From positions 1,032,001-1,096,000 of the forward strand of contig JACSYO010001630.1 of assembly GCA_016806645.1 (NCBI GenBank): a stretch of DNA of 64,000 bases, read 5' to 3'. The notes under the pieces were generated by a model that worked only from the letters and a program-made list of their open reading frames with translations, was not told where the DNA came from and made no database searches. The DNA is from Ophiodon elongatus. Its lineage: Eukaryota > Chordata > Actinopteri > Perciformes > Hexagrammidae. The position numbers and the translations under genes were made by a program. Positions within the stretch are counted from its first letter, which is position 1. The number at the start of each line of letters is the position of its first letter. This document shows positions 52,700 to 63,877 of this stretch, in pieces.

Positions 52700-53690
52700 C
52701 TAACTATAAGCATTATCAAAGAGGAAAGTCTACTCTTAAATGTGGTGACAGTGTCTGCCCCCAAGACTGAAAGTGGAAGCTGGTTCCATAGAAGAGGAGC
52801 TTGATAGCCGAAGGCTCTGGCTCCCATCCTACTTTTTAAGACTATAGGAACCACAAGTAGCCCCGCATTCAGTGAGCGCAGCTATCTAGTGGGGTAATAT
52901 GGTACTATGAGCTCCTTAAGATATGATGGTGCCTCACCAATTAAGGCTTTGTAGGTGAGGAGAAGGATTTTAAATTTGATCCTCGATTTTACAGGGAGCC
53001 AGTGCAGAGAAGCTAATACAGGAGTAATTTGATCTCATTTCTTAGTTTTTGTTAGTACACGAGCTGCAGCATTCTGTATCAACTGGAGAGATTTAAGAGA
53101 CTCAGAGCAACCTGATAAGGAATGGCAGTAGTCTAGTCTAGAAGTAACAAATGTGTGAACAAACGTTTCTACATCGCTTTGAGACATGATGCGTCAGATT
53201 TTTTTGAAATGTTACGTAGGTGAAAAAAGGCAGTCCTTGAGATTTCCTGATCAAAGATAACGCCGAGATTCTTTACGATGGTGCTGGATGCCAGGGCAAT
53301 GCCATCAAGAGAAACAACTATATCATTAGATAGTTGATTTCGGAGGTGTTCTGGGCATAGTAAAAAATAACTTCAGTTTTGTCTGAATTCAACAATCAGG
53401 ATGTTGCAGGTCATCCATATTTTTATATCTTTAAGACATGCTTGAAGTTTAGCAATCTGGTTGGTTTCGTATGGCTTGATCAATATATAAATCGAGTATA
53501 ATCTGCATAACAATGAAAGTCTATGGAGTGTTTTCTGATAATATTGCCTAGAGGACGCATATATAAGTTGAATAAGATTGGTCCAAGCACAGAACCTTGT
53601 GGAACTCCGTGACTGACATTGGTGGTCATCGAGGTTTTATCGTTTACATATACAAACTGAGATCGATCTGATAAATAGGATTTGAACCAG
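52700..53690 (-). pseudogene. L2 reverse transcriptase, palm to C terminus, decayed
   Basis: Minus-strand sequence reads HGVPQGSVLGPILFNLYM near 53615-53560, then an active-site region CYADYTRF near 53505, where the second Asp of YADD is Tyr. LQAC- and thumb-type remnants and the SLHWLPVKSRIKFKIL-type C-terminal block (about 52990-52950) follow. Stops are frequent. Confidence 0.7.
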
Positions 53691-53691
53691 T

Positions 53692-54218
53692 TTAGTGCAG
53701 TTCCCTTAATGCCAAACGTTCTAATCTCTGTAATAGGATGTGGTGGTCAATGGTTTCGAACGCAGCACTAAGGTCTAACAAGACAAGAACAGAGACAAGT
53801 CCTTTATCTGATGCAATTAGGTCATTAGTAATTTTCACCAGTGCTGTCTCTGTGCTATGGTGTTTTCTAAATCCTGACTGAAAATCCTCAATTAAACTAT
53901 TGTTCTGTAGAAAAGTCATAACTATTTTGCGACTACTTTCTCAAGGATCTTAGAGAGGAAGGGAAGGTTAGAGATCAGTCTATAGTTAGCCAACACCTCT
54001 GGATCAAGAGTGGACTTCTTGAGAAGAGGCTTAATTACAGCTACTTTAAAAGACTGTGGTACATGGCCCGTTAGTAACGACAGATTGATAATATCCAGCA
54101 GACAAGTACCAATAAAAGCTAAAACTTCTTTAAGCAGCCTTGTCGGGAGGGGGTCCAAGAGACAGGTGGAAGGTTTAGAAGTTGAAGAATTTTTAAAAGT
54201 CGATGGGAGAGAAGCCAT
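53692..54218 (-). pseudogene. L2 reverse transcriptase, fingers and first palm blocks
   Basis: Two frames meet at about 53920. 54218-53922 encodes FKVAVIKPLLKKSTLDPEVL and LISNLPFLSKILEKVVA. 53919-53692 encodes DFQSGFRKHHSTETALVKIT and VLVLLDLSAAFETIDHHIL. The first catalytic Asp position reads AAFE, with Glu in place of Asp. A single frameshift separates the two frames. Confidence 0.8.
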
Positions 54219-54990
54219 CCAAACATATCAGGGTTTATAGCTGTTTCCAAGGATAGATCGGTACTGGTTGAGGGCAAGAGATTATTAATCTCGTCTCTAA
54301 TAGTTAGAATCTTATCATTGAAGAAGTCATTACTACTGAGGTCTATATGAATACACGGCTCAACAGAGCTGTGGCTCTGTCAGCCTGGCTACAGTGCTGA
54401 AGTGAAACCTGGGGTTGTTGAGTAAGTAATAGGCTGCTCTGGCATTGCATAGGGCCTTCTTATACATTTTAAGACTATCTCGCCAAGCTAACAGATTCTT
54501 CTAAATTGGTCAAACGCCATATCCTTTCAAGCTTTCGAAATGTTTGTTTCATTTTGCGGGTTTGATGGTTATACCATGAAGCGAACATCCTCTTGTTTTA
54601 TTATCTTCTTTTTTTTAGAGGGGCTATAGAGTCTAGTGTCAGTCTCAGTGAGCCTGTAGCACTATCGACTAGATGATAACGACAACGCTACAGTGGCAAC
54701 CCATCCCATAGTTGTCAAGACATTTTAATCAAAACCATTAATGTCTTGGTTGTATTAGAGGAAAAATCAGGGGATCAACAAAATATTGTAAGATGATTAT
54801 GGACCAGCTGAGATGCAGCCTCATACTGGGTTTGCTTCTAACAAAACAGTGAGAGATTTAATTTACTCAACTAGAAATCCTATGGTTGGTTAAATGACAT
54901 TAACATTAACATTAATCTTGAATCGGTAGGTTTTGACTTGAAAGTTTTTATAGCTTCCTTGATTGAAAGAGAACAGTTATGCAACTGACT

Positions 54991-56829
54991 GGAGACTTGG
55001 TTGGAAAACACTCATCATTCTTGGAAGAGCAAAGTCAGCAGCATCCTGCCAGCAAAGAGCGCAAGGGACATAAGAGATTATGAGCTTGGATAGATGAGAT
55101 GTGGCAAGCCCATGTAATGATGTATACATGAGGAGAAGCACTTCAATGTGGCTTGCTTTGAGGGAACATAAGGGGAGGTCAAACTGGTGTAATTTTCTAG
55201 TTTCTATTCAAATCTACCAGTGGCATTTCGTAAAAGTTTATAGGTTTACAAATGGAGTTTGATAGGCCAGAACAAAGGACAGTACAATAAAGACAAAATC
55301 AGCTTAGCTTGTGCTCATGTGTAAAAATATCCCTATGGTGTGAGAGAACTTTTTTTATTGCACATACAGCTCATATAGAACCTTGTAGATTACAGGTATC
55401 TGTTAAGTGATAGTAAGAGTTTTAACAATGTAAGTAATACCTCCGTAAAATTGTTGTGAATATCACTTTATACAAAGTTCATGACAATCCATTCAATAGT
55501 TGTTGAATCTGTACCATACATTCATGGTTCCAAGATGATTAATTCTAATTATGCTTTTGATCTGGTGTCACGGTCTGGAGAGCAAGCAACAGGGGACGGA
55601 CCCAAAACACAATTCTCTGGAAACAAAAAAATGCAACACACTCCAGTCTGTGATGACTATGGGTAAAGAGGTGCAGCTGCGCCACTGGTACAGAAGTAGC
55701 AGCATGCTGCAGGATTTCCTCCCAGTGACGCAAGTGCTTGCATGATCAGGTCTGCAGTGTGGCAGCAGAGCGCTAGTTAAGCCTTCAGCACTCATTTTGT
55801 AAATAATTAGTTATTGGTTAATAAACACAATACACTGTGACAATCGGAATTTGTCAAAGGATTTCATCAACTGTGTACTTCCCTGGAAAAACCCAATTAA
55901 TCACAGATTAGTTCTCAGCTACAAGCTCTCTTCCCTTCCCACTTTCATTCAGAGTGAAAGAGCAGGCGAGAAGTAGAGAAGTAGAGAGATCGACAACCCA
56001 GCAGTAAAACCTGGCCCAAATTCGCAGACAGACTGCCTCAGTGAGTGGCCCTTTTTTTTATTTACGATTTTTGTTCGTTTTGGTGCTAATCAAAACGGTA
56101 CTGAATTTAACAATTTGTTTTTACACGACTTGAACTGAACTTAATCTAATATTCTCTTTGGGTAATTTGTGAAAGTCTTATGATATTTTGGTTCTGCAAA
56201 GATTGTTTGTTTAGTTTGTGTTGTTTTTAACTAAGGTCATGTAAGGTGTACATTTTGATTTGTCTGCATTTGTTTCGTGAGGCTTCATGTCAACATTTGA
56301 AGAAGAAAACTACAACTGAATCAAATGTGACTGTCAAGAGACCTGGCTGGCACCCTTAACCAAATAATAAAAATGAAAACACAGAAAGTCAAACTGTTAC
56401 ACACATGTATTGAAAGAAGATAGATGTTGTCATTGACAAAATGTTTTTATCCAATGAAATATCCTGCTACAGTCCATATCTGTTGGAGTTGAACCCTGTA
56501 AAAACAACATTTTCACTGCAGTTTAAAACTTTGGTTTGCTTTCTCACTGGCTGCAGCATTCACACATAATGCCTATTTCTTTATAATTCTTTTTTTTTTT
56601 TAATGAGGTAATAATAGATTATGACAGATTTTTTACAACCCTGTCCCTCAAACATAGTAAGTAAATGAGATAGTATAACACAACCACTGCTTGATTGACC
56701 CAAGATTTGGGACAGATGTTGATGATTCATTGATGAATCCTAATGGACTAAGTCAGGGGCATTCAATTAAAATTCAACAAGGTCCAGTTAAAGAGAATTT
56801 CCTCATGCAAATTCAATTTCTTTTATTTC
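54991..56829. other. No gene recognised
   Basis: 55590-55615 has a ggacggacccaaaacacaat box resembling the 10045/10190 repeat. The remaining frames are short and unrecognised. A T-run lies at about 56590-56600. Confidence 0.35.
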
Positions 56830-56979
56830 AGATTCATGAGTCCATATAGCAACAAACACAAATACAACAATATATACAATACGAGGACACAGGTGTAATC
56901 ATTGCAGTTAAAAAGTCACTCGTGGTTAAAAACATACAGACACTTGTTCCAATGTTTCCAGAAACAAGAATACCTCGTA

Positions 56980-57348
56980 TCACTCTGTTGGCTCAGTTAA
57001 GGCTGTTATAATTACATTTTCTGAGTCATTTATTCGACATTTAAATTTGTATATAAAATTCCTCAACACAGCATGGAAAGTGGGAACATTACGAGTCACA
57101 AACATATGACTTGCACTTGTCCATCTGGGAAGCTTGAGCAAGATTCTGAAAGCATCATTAGATGCCACCTGAATCGTTTTCATTTTTGCTTTACTATAAC
57201 TGCACCACAGGTGGGCTGTATAGAGAGGAGTACAGTAGGCTCTAAAGAGAGCAGTTTTAACATCATCTGTACACATGAAATTTAAGTGCCAGCATATTGG
57301 CTTGTGCATAAAGTTTGCAACACTGCCGCTGCACATCGTCATCATCAC
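56980..57348 (-). pseudogene. LINE C-terminal region
   Basis: VKTALFRAYCTPLYTAHLWC, then ASNDAFRILLKLPRWTSASH and VPTFHAVLRNFIYKFKCRI. This post-polymerase region is characteristic of this fish LINE type. It continues the 57381-57806 product after a frameshift. No zinc knuckle was recognised. Confidence 0.65.
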
Positions 57349-57380
57349 TTAGGTCATTCCTGATGATGTGACCCAAATAT

Positions 57381-57806
57381 CTAACTTTGTGCACCATATT
57401 TAGCTCCTGGTCCCCCATAAAAAATGAAGAAAAATGTAGCTTCTGATCCTCCTTGGTTTTTAGCTATCATGATAACACTCTTTTTAGAGTTGAATTTTAT
57501 ATCATTGTGCACACCATACCTTGAGCAGACTCTGAGCAATTGCTGTAAACCAGCGCTATAAGGAGACAGGACCACTAAGTCGTCAGCGGAAATCAGATGG
57601 TTAATAAGACTTTCCCCCACCATACATCCTGTCTTACACTCTTTTAACTTTTTAGAAAGGTCATCCATATATAGATTAAAAAGAGCAGGTGACAGTATTC
57701 CACCTTGTCGGACGCCATTGGTCACTAGGAAGGGTGCAGATACACTCTTACCCCATCTAGCTCGCATGGTTTGACGTGAATACCAAAAGTGCAAAATCCT
57801 AATCAA
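57381..57806 (-). pseudogene. LINE reverse transcriptase, palm with SADD
   Basis: GKSVSAPFLVTNGVRQGGIL and SPALFNLYMDDLSKKLKE, then HLISADDLVVLSPYSAGLQQ. The catalytic Asp pair is kept, but the preceding aromatic of YADD is Ser. It overlaps by 4 bases, in a different frame, with the 57803-58501 frame that encodes the preceding blocks. Confidence 0.8.
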
Positions 57807-58501
57807 ATATGGAGGGACTCTTGCAATTTGACAAACAATTTAGAATGATTAATTCGATCAAAAGCTTTAGATGCATCCAGGAAACACATAGATATTGTGG
57901 TGTTATGTCTCCTGTACTTACTAACAACTTCCTTTAGTGCATATATACATAAGTCTGTGCTATGTTTACTTTTAAAACCAAATTGATTATCAGTTATTAT
58001 GTACTCTTGAAGCCTATCTAAGAGAATTCGTTCTAATACTTTAGAAAGTACACTGGTCAGAGCAATTGGTTGGTAATTTTCAATGCTGGATATTTTACCC
58101 GTTTTATTTTTGATTACTGGCACTAACAAAACAGTCAGCATAGAGTCAGGAAGTACGCCATGCATTAACAATCCAGAAAAACACATAACAAGTAACACTG
58201 AAATTCTGTTGCTAGCATGCCTCAGATGTTCTGCTGTTATTTGGTCAAGGCCACATGCTTTGTTCAATGCCAATTTTTCAATGCCATACAACACTTCATC
58301 AGGTCTAATACACACACCAGCATCATTAGGAACATCACCAATATTAAATTCGTCGCTCTCAACACTGTTGAAAATATCCCTATAATGTTTACTCCACAGA
58401 TCTGCAATACTGTCCGAACCAATAGCCCCATCAATGTTTGGATGGCAGGGGCATCTTAATGTTATTGGCAACCTTAACTTCTTTCCAGAAATCATAGACA
58501 T
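57803..58501 (-). pseudogene. LINE reverse transcriptase, fingers and first palm blocks
   Basis: LNKACGLDQITAEHLRHAS, VPVIKNKTGKISSIENYQPI, ALTSVLSKVLERILLDRL, then QFGFKSKHSTDLCIYALKEV and MCFLDASKAFDRINHSKLF, with the first catalytic Asp in the FLDASKAFDRI block. This is a well-preserved block of 232 residues. Confidence 0.8.
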
Positions 58502-58691
58502 TATTCTGTTGAAACTTTTTGGCCATGGAGTTTGCCCTCATGACCTGTTCATTTCTTTTAATAAAGCACACAGCATATTTAAATCTAGTATTTGCGTGTT
58601 TCTTGTGTTCACACTCTGGACCATGTCTTGCTTTTCCTGATAAAACCCAGTTTTTAAAAGCTTCTTTAGCCTCTATATGAAGTTCAGACAC
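58431..58691 (-). pseudogene. LINE linker between endonuclease and reverse transcriptase
   Basis: AKEAFKNWVLSGKARHGPEC, HKKHANTRFKYAVCFIKRNE and NNVYDFWKEVKVANN. This basic region normally precedes the fingers domain. It overlaps the reverse transcriptase frame at 58431-58501, so a frameshift lies there. Confidence 0.65.
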
Positions 58692-58899
58692 ATATTCATT
58701 CCACCCTGGCCTAAGATTATGTTGTTTAGCCCTTTTTTTGCAAAATTATTTACTTACATTATTTAGACAATTCACAATTTGATCATACATTACACAAAGA
58801 TCACTATTGTGGTTTTGGTTTTTACAGTTAATGTTGCCACATAGAATTGCATCAATATTTCCGAGGCTCTTATCAGTTTGTGAATTGTAATGCAAGAAA

Positions 58900-59226
58900 T
58901 CATATTCTGTGTTGTTCATGGTTATCATCATTACTGGTCAACTCAGGTAGATTCTCAACATTTAATCTCATAGAGACAGGTATGTGATCTGTTGTAGCCA
59001 GCTCATACAAGATTGCAACATCCTCGAGACAGTCATGAGCATCAGCCGTACATATACAGTGATCCAGCCAAGATGTTGTATGCCATGCTTCACTGGTATA
59101 TGTGTAGCTATTTACTGGCAACAGCACTTTGCTGGAAAGAACCAACTTGCTATCTTGACAAAATTGCATTAGGTGTTGACCAAACAGGGAGTTATTATCT
59201 GAAATATCAGCGTTCATATCCCCCAC
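58900..59226 (-). pseudogene. LINE endonuclease, C-terminal half
   Basis: MGDMNADISDNN matches the GDxN catalytic block of EEP endonucleases. TSWLDHCICTADAH and LATTDHIPVSMRL match the substrate-binding and final SDH blocks, with TDH here. The N-terminal half is absent or beyond recognition upstream of about 59420. Confidence 0.75.
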
Positions 59227-59468
59227 AACAAATATATTTGTATATGCACTTTCTTTGACAAAAGAACTTATAAAAGCGAGCCTATGAAGGTATTCATCCT
59301 CGTTTTGGTTACTTTCATAAGGAGTGTAAACATTTAAAATTACAAAAACATTCTTATTATGTGGTTATTTAAACCCCTTGTTTACTTGTTTCAGCTCTAT
59401 TCCCCTCTGTTAACATTATTGTTGGACAGTTAAAAATGTTATGTTAGGATGCTGATCATATTGGGCTC

Positions 59469-59678
59469 TTATTTTTCTGTGCCTGTTTGCTCAAAACAGT
59501 TGTGCTTTGTCTCGTAGTGGCGCTTCACGTCACCGCTTTTAATCGTCACGGTCTCTGAATGTATGAGACATACTGGTTTTGAACTGCCTTTAGGAAGACT
59601 GAACATAGAAGAGTCTCTCCATTCTTGGTTAAAGGGTCTGGTCTCGCTGTCCATTTTTCTCTTTTTGGAGAACGCCAT
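59469..59678 (-). pseudogene. hAT-type BED-like zinc finger fragment
   Basis: The 69-residue frame starts MAFSKKRKMDSETR and continues SKPVCLIHSETVTIKSGDVK, then RHYETKHNCF. This is the N-terminal DNA-binding finger of GTF2IRD2/Charlie-like hAT transposases (family recalled). The second metal-binding Cys of the CxxC pair is His (CLIH), and HxxxxxH-type ligands are kept. No downstream catalytic region is found. Confidence 0.6.
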
Positions 59679-60602
59679 ATGAAATAACTTCTGACTCGCA
59701 TTCTCTCCGACTGTTGGGTCTCTCTCCCCGTTTCTACCGTGTTTGTGTTTATCTCACTCAAGTCGATGGCGACATTTATCGGAATACACATATTTGATTG
59801 GCTAAGGAGCATCAAGTGAGATGATTTACAATGCATGTAATTGGTCGGTGTGTTTCCTGGACTGCTGAACAAGTGCTGTAAAAGCTGCGCCGGTTAAAAT
59901 AGAGATTTTTCATGTCATCACCGGATAAAAATTTCAGTAGGTCCAATTCTGTGGTTTATGTGCAAATACCTAAAAAACTATTAAATTCCAGCTGCATCTT
60001 CACCTGGGAAATGTTAGTATAGTAACACACCTAGGCCAGTAAACATGGTAATTGGAATGCACCAAGCTTTTTTACCTAAACAGACTGAGTGGCCTCCACT
60101 TTCCTGTTTGCCTCTCATTTATCCATTCATACTCTGAAGCTGCCCATCTGGAACAATCTGGGATTCAGTGTCTTGCTCACAGGACCCATCAGGAGGAGGC
60201 AGGCATTCTCCTACTGCGGATAATAGATGACCTATAAGCATGTTCGCGTTATCAGCCCTATTCAGAGCTTGTAAGGTGCCAAGAACATCAGAATCAAAAG
60301 TATGTTGTTCATTCAATCAGCAAGGCAAGAGAGAAAAAAGTGAGTGATAATAACTCGCCTTACTCTAAGCATGTTTGGCAGAGAAATACTTTAGAAATAA
60401 TTTAACAGAACTATATTTAACCCAAGTAAGAAAGAAGAGGAAAATAAATTCACTGGCAGAATAGCAGAGCTCTATTTTAACCTGGAGATTATGGCTGGAA
60501 GACGTGTGTGTGTGTGTGTGTGCGTGTGTGCATATGCGTGTGTGTGTATAGGTGTGTCCGTGCGCAGCTAATGAGCTGTTATTCAGACGACTAGTCTCCT
60601 GA
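59679..60602. other. No gene recognised; (GT)n at about 60503-60560
   Basis: It may include the 5' leader of the hAT fragment near 59700-59900. An imperfect (GT)n microsatellite lies at 60503-60560. Nothing else is supported. Confidence 0.4.
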
Positions 60603-60749
60603 CTTTAATAATACATTAATACATTTTATTTATATAGCGCTTTTCACAGTTCTCAAAGGCACTTTACAAAACATTAAAAATCATGAAAGAGCTATACATT
60701 AAAAACATGGAACATACAATAGTCATAAATTAAAAGCACTTCTGAAAAG

Positions 60750-61195
60750 GTGGGTTTTGATTTGTGTTTTAAATATCGAAAGGTCAGTGCAGTCTCGGAT
60801 GTGTTTAGGGAGAGAGTTCCAGAGGGAGGGGGCAGCTATGGAGAAGGCTCTGTCACCCCATGTCCGGTGCTTGGTCCTGAGTGGGATAGACAGGAGGTTG
60901 GCATCAGAGGAGCGGAGTCCACGGTATGGAGTGTGGTGGTGGAGCAGGTCGGTGAGGTAGGAGGGGGCCTGGTTGTGGAGGGCTTTGTGAGTGAGGAGAA
61001 GGACTTTGTATTGGATCCGTTGTGGGACGGGGAGCCAGTGGAGGTTCTGGAGAACAGGAGTGATGTGATCACGGGAGTGGGTGAGCAGGCGAGCAGCAGA
61101 GTTCTGAATGTATTGAAGTTTATTTTGGATGATGTGCTATAAAGAATACTGTTGCAAAAGTCAATTCTTGAGGTGATGAAGGCGTGGATCAGAAT
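60750..61195 (-). pseudogene. L2 ORF2 C-terminal region
   Basis: In minus-strand frames: QYIQNSAARLLTHSRDHITP, NLHWLPVPQRIQYKVLLLTH and HTPYRGLRSSDANLLSIP-like blocks, then an end resembling FKTQIKTHLFR. It is the conserved post-reverse-transcriptase region of L2-group elements. Small frameshifts occur at about 61072 and 60960. Confidence 0.75.
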
Positions 61196-61639
61196 TTAAG
61201 CAGCAGATGAGGAGAGTGATGGGCGGAGACGGGCTATGTTTTTTAAGTGAAAAAAGGCCGTTCTGGTGATTTGTTTGACGTGGTGTTCAAAGGAGAGGTT
61301 GCTGTCAAACATGACTCCGAGGTTGCGGATGTGTGGGGAGGGAGACAGAGTTGAGTTGTCGAAGGTGAGGCAGAAGTTGTGACTGGTTTTAGTGAGGGAT
61401 TTGGGACCGATGATGATCATGTCAGTTTTATAACAGTAGAGTTTAAGGAAATTGGTTTGCATCCATGATTTAATATCAGTCAGGCAGTTGGTCAGAGTGG
61501 AGTGAGTAGTGGTGGTAATGGCCTTTGTGGAGATGTAGAGCTGGCCATCATCGGCGTAGCACTGGAAGAGGAGACCATGTTGACGTATGATATTACCAAG
61601 AGGGAGCAGGTAGAGGATGAACAGAAGAGGACCAAGCAC
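61196..61639 (-). pseudogene. L2 reverse transcriptase, palm and thumb
   Basis: LGPLLFILYLLPLGNIIRQH, then CYADDGQLYIST with an intact YADD. It continues NFLKLYCYKTDMIIIGPKSL, RNLGVMFDSNLSFEHHVKQI and AFFHLKNIARLRP. It joins the preceding 62219-61593 frame through a frameshift at about 61640. Confidence 0.85.
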
Positions 61640-62219
61640 CGAACCCTGGGGGACACCTTGAGACAGAGGAGCAGTGGAGGAGGTGCAGTTGTTGATATTG
61701 ATGAACTGTTATGTTTGTGAGATATGATTTAAGCCAGGAGAGAGCAGTTCCGGTGATGTTGAGGGACGATTCAAGACGGGAGAGAAGGATGTTGTGGTTG
61801 ATGATGTCGAAAGCTGCAGTGAGGTCGAGGAGAATGAGAATGTTGAGGTGACAAGAGTCTGAGGAGAGGAGGAGGTCATTGGTGACTTTAAGAAGGGCTG
61901 TTTCAGTGCTGTGCTGTGAGCGGAAACCTGATTGAAATGGCTCGAACAGATCGTTGGACATGAGGTGGGCTTTGATTTGGGCAGCGACAACGCGTTCCAG
62001 TATTTTTGACAGGAAGGGAAGATTGGAGATGGGCCGGAAATTGCTCATGATGTCAGGGTCAAGTCCAGGTTTTTTGAGGATGGGGGTGACAGCAGCCAGT
62101 TTAAGTGTGTCGGGGACTGAGCCGGAACTGAGGGAGGAGTTAATTATTACTGTGATGAGTGGTGAGATGGCTGGGAGACAGTCCTTGAGATGGGATGGGA
62201 TCCAGGATACAGGTGGCAC
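61593..62219 (-). pseudogene. L2 reverse transcriptase, fingers and first palm blocks
   Basis: LAAVTPILKKPGLDPDIMSN, FRPISNLPFLSKILERVVA, SGFRSQHSTETALLKVTNDL and ILILLDLTAAFDIINHNILL (first catalytic Asp). The last 30 residues after about 61690 are a shadow of the frameshifted palm. Confidence 0.85.
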
Positions 62220-62793
62220 TTCTCATTCCTGTTGTGAAGGTTGACAGCTCCATTGGGGATACAGGGGAGAACTGAGAAAGGGGCTGAGAGGTGGAGGAAG
62301 GGGGGACAGGTGGAGATATGGAAAGAGCGGGGGAGGTGTTCAGGTTGCTGTAAATGGTGTCGATTTTTGTTTTGAAAAATGAAAGGAAAGAGTTCCATTT
62401 GTCCACTGTGAAGGATTTGGAGGTGTTGTCCCTGGGATTGAGGAGTTTGTTTATTGTGGAGAAGAGAGTTTTGGGGTTAGAGGAGCCAGAGTGTATGAGG
62501 TGTGAGTAGTAGGTGGACCGGACTGAGGTGAGAGCGTCTTTGTATTGTTGAAGGTAGTCAGAGTGGGCTTGGAGATGGACCGTTAAACCTGTTTTCTTGT
62601 AGAGTCTTTCAAGCTGGCGCTTACGGAATTTCATATGGTGGAGTTCAGGAATATACCAGGGAGCTGAGTGTGTGAATGAAACAGTTTTGGTTTTAATGGG
62701 AGCTAGCTGATCAAGACAGGAGGAGAGTGTGTTATTGTAGTAGTTTACAAGATCGGAGGGATTATCAGACAGTGGGGGAGGGGAGGCAGACAT
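62140..62793 (-). pseudogene. L2 linker between endonuclease and reverse transcriptase
   Basis: A 217-residue frame with LAPIKTKTVSFTHSAPWYIP, MKFRKRQLERLYKKTG and FSTINKLLNPRDNTSK, then a Ser/Pro-rich tract before the fingers domain. It overlaps the flanking frames, indicating frameshifts at both ends. Confidence 0.75.
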
Positions 62794-63502
62794 TGTACTG
62801 GCAAGAGAGGCTGAAAGAGTTGTGGGGAGATAGATTCAAGATTTCTGAAGGATATATTGCGCTTGGCTTTTGGGATGGGGATAGGGATGTCAATGTCCAT
62901 GGAGCCAAGTGGTCAGAGATATTGAGGTTGAGGCTGGAGAGTTGAGGTATTGTGAGACCAGTGGAGCAGACCAAATCCAGGATGTGACCTCGGCTGTGAG
63001 TGGAGAAGTTGATATGTCGTGTGAAGTTGAAGCATTGTAGCAGTTCCAGGAATTCTGTGGCATATTTACAGTCAGTGTTATCAATGTGGATGTTAAAATC
63101 ACCTAGGAGGAGAACGGAGGGTGAAATGGCACATAGCTGGGTCAGATAATCAGAAAAGTCAGAGAGAAAGGAGGGGTTTGGCTTGGGGGGGCGGTAGATA
63201 ACAGCAGTTACCGGAGGAGTGGGACCAGAGAGTTTGAAGGCAAGATGTTCAAAAGAATGAATGGCAGGAATGGGAATCGTGGTTGTTTTAATATCCTCCC
63301 TATAAACAACAGCAGCAACACCACCTCCCCGCCCCTCAGGATGAGGTTTGTCAATGGATGTGAATCCTAACTTTCTGCGGGAGGCTCTGTGGATGTAACG
63401 CGGCCGACGGAGGAGTCCAAGTGTTTTGATGGCTGAGATGAACAGAGGAGCAGAGAAGTTGATGAGTTCGAGGAGTTGCGAGGTGGAGTATTGCAGAACC
63501 AT
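62765..63502 (-). pseudogene. L2 endonuclease domain
   Basis: A 245-residue frame. EGRGGGVAAVVYREDIKT, VTAVIYRPPKPN, VLLLGDFNIHIDNTDCKY and LNISDHLAPW are the EEP endonuclease blocks. The N-terminal catalytic Glu block (ETWL-type) is in another frame near 63606-63510, consistent with a frameshift. The frame's first Met at 63502 is not the native start. Confidence 0.8.
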
Positions 63503-63722
63503 GCCAGCCGGGGTGGATTTAATGATAAAGCCTGAGGTCTTTTGTCGGTAGCCACAGACTTAATGACCGGAGTTGGAGAAGTGACAAGCACGTCAGGATA
63601 ATCCACAGCAGGCAGGTGATCGGAGCAGGACAGTTAAGAGGCTATCCAGGCAACCCACCTCAGAGCAGTAGCAAGGAGCATGGACAGGAGTATCCAGCAG
63701 GGAGCCGGCTGGCTCATCGGTA

Positions 63723-63877
63723 GCTAGCGAGAGACTGCCGGCTAGTAGCTAGTTGTCCAGGGAGTAGACGGTACCCGCCGGCCAGTGAGAGACTGCCAGC
63801 TAGTTGTCCAGGGAGTAGACGGTAGCTGCCGGCTAGCGAGAGACTGCCAGCTAGTTGTCCAGGAAGTAGACGGTAGC
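63723..63877. repeat. 51-bp minisatellite at the LINE 5' end
   Basis: Units at 63723-63780 (58 bp, with a 7-bp ctagtag insertion), 63781-63831 (51 bp) and 63832-63877 (partial) share gagagactgccagctagttg and gtagacggta. The unit length is a multiple of three, giving a minus-strand frame with repeated YRLLPGQLAGSLSLAG. It probably belongs to the 5' UTR of the L2. Confidence 0.85.

Larger units (their letters stand above)
52396..54990 (-). mobile_element. L2-type LINE, 5'-truncated
   Basis: It has the L2 tail and 3' UTR at 52396-52700, the C-terminal region at about 52700-53120, the reverse transcriptase at about 53120-54218, and the linker toward the endonuclease to about 54990. The 3' UTR shares boxes with 19204-20405. 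The upstream limit is uncertain. Confidence 0.8.
56830..59420 (-). mobile_element. Non-LTR retrotransposon of a different clade, degenerate
   Basis: Minus-strand order: endonuclease end (59226-58900), linker (58691-58431), reverse transcriptase (58501-57381) and C-terminal region (57348-56980). The QGGILSPALFNLYMDDLS motif and the long basic linker differ from the L2 copies here. The clade (I/Nimb or Jockey-like) is uncertain. Confidence 0.75.
60603..63620 (-). mobile_element. Near full-length L2-type LINE (ORF2 and 3' end)
   Basis: Minus-strand order: 5' region with minisatellite (63877-63620), endonuclease (63502-62765), linker (62793-62140), reverse transcriptase (62219-61196), C-terminal region (61195-60750), and a 3' UTR ending gcgctatataaataaaatgt followed by an (att)-type tail at 60603-60615. 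It belongs to the same subfamily as 28112-29015. Frameshifts separate the frames, and ORF1 is not recognisable. Confidence 0.85.
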
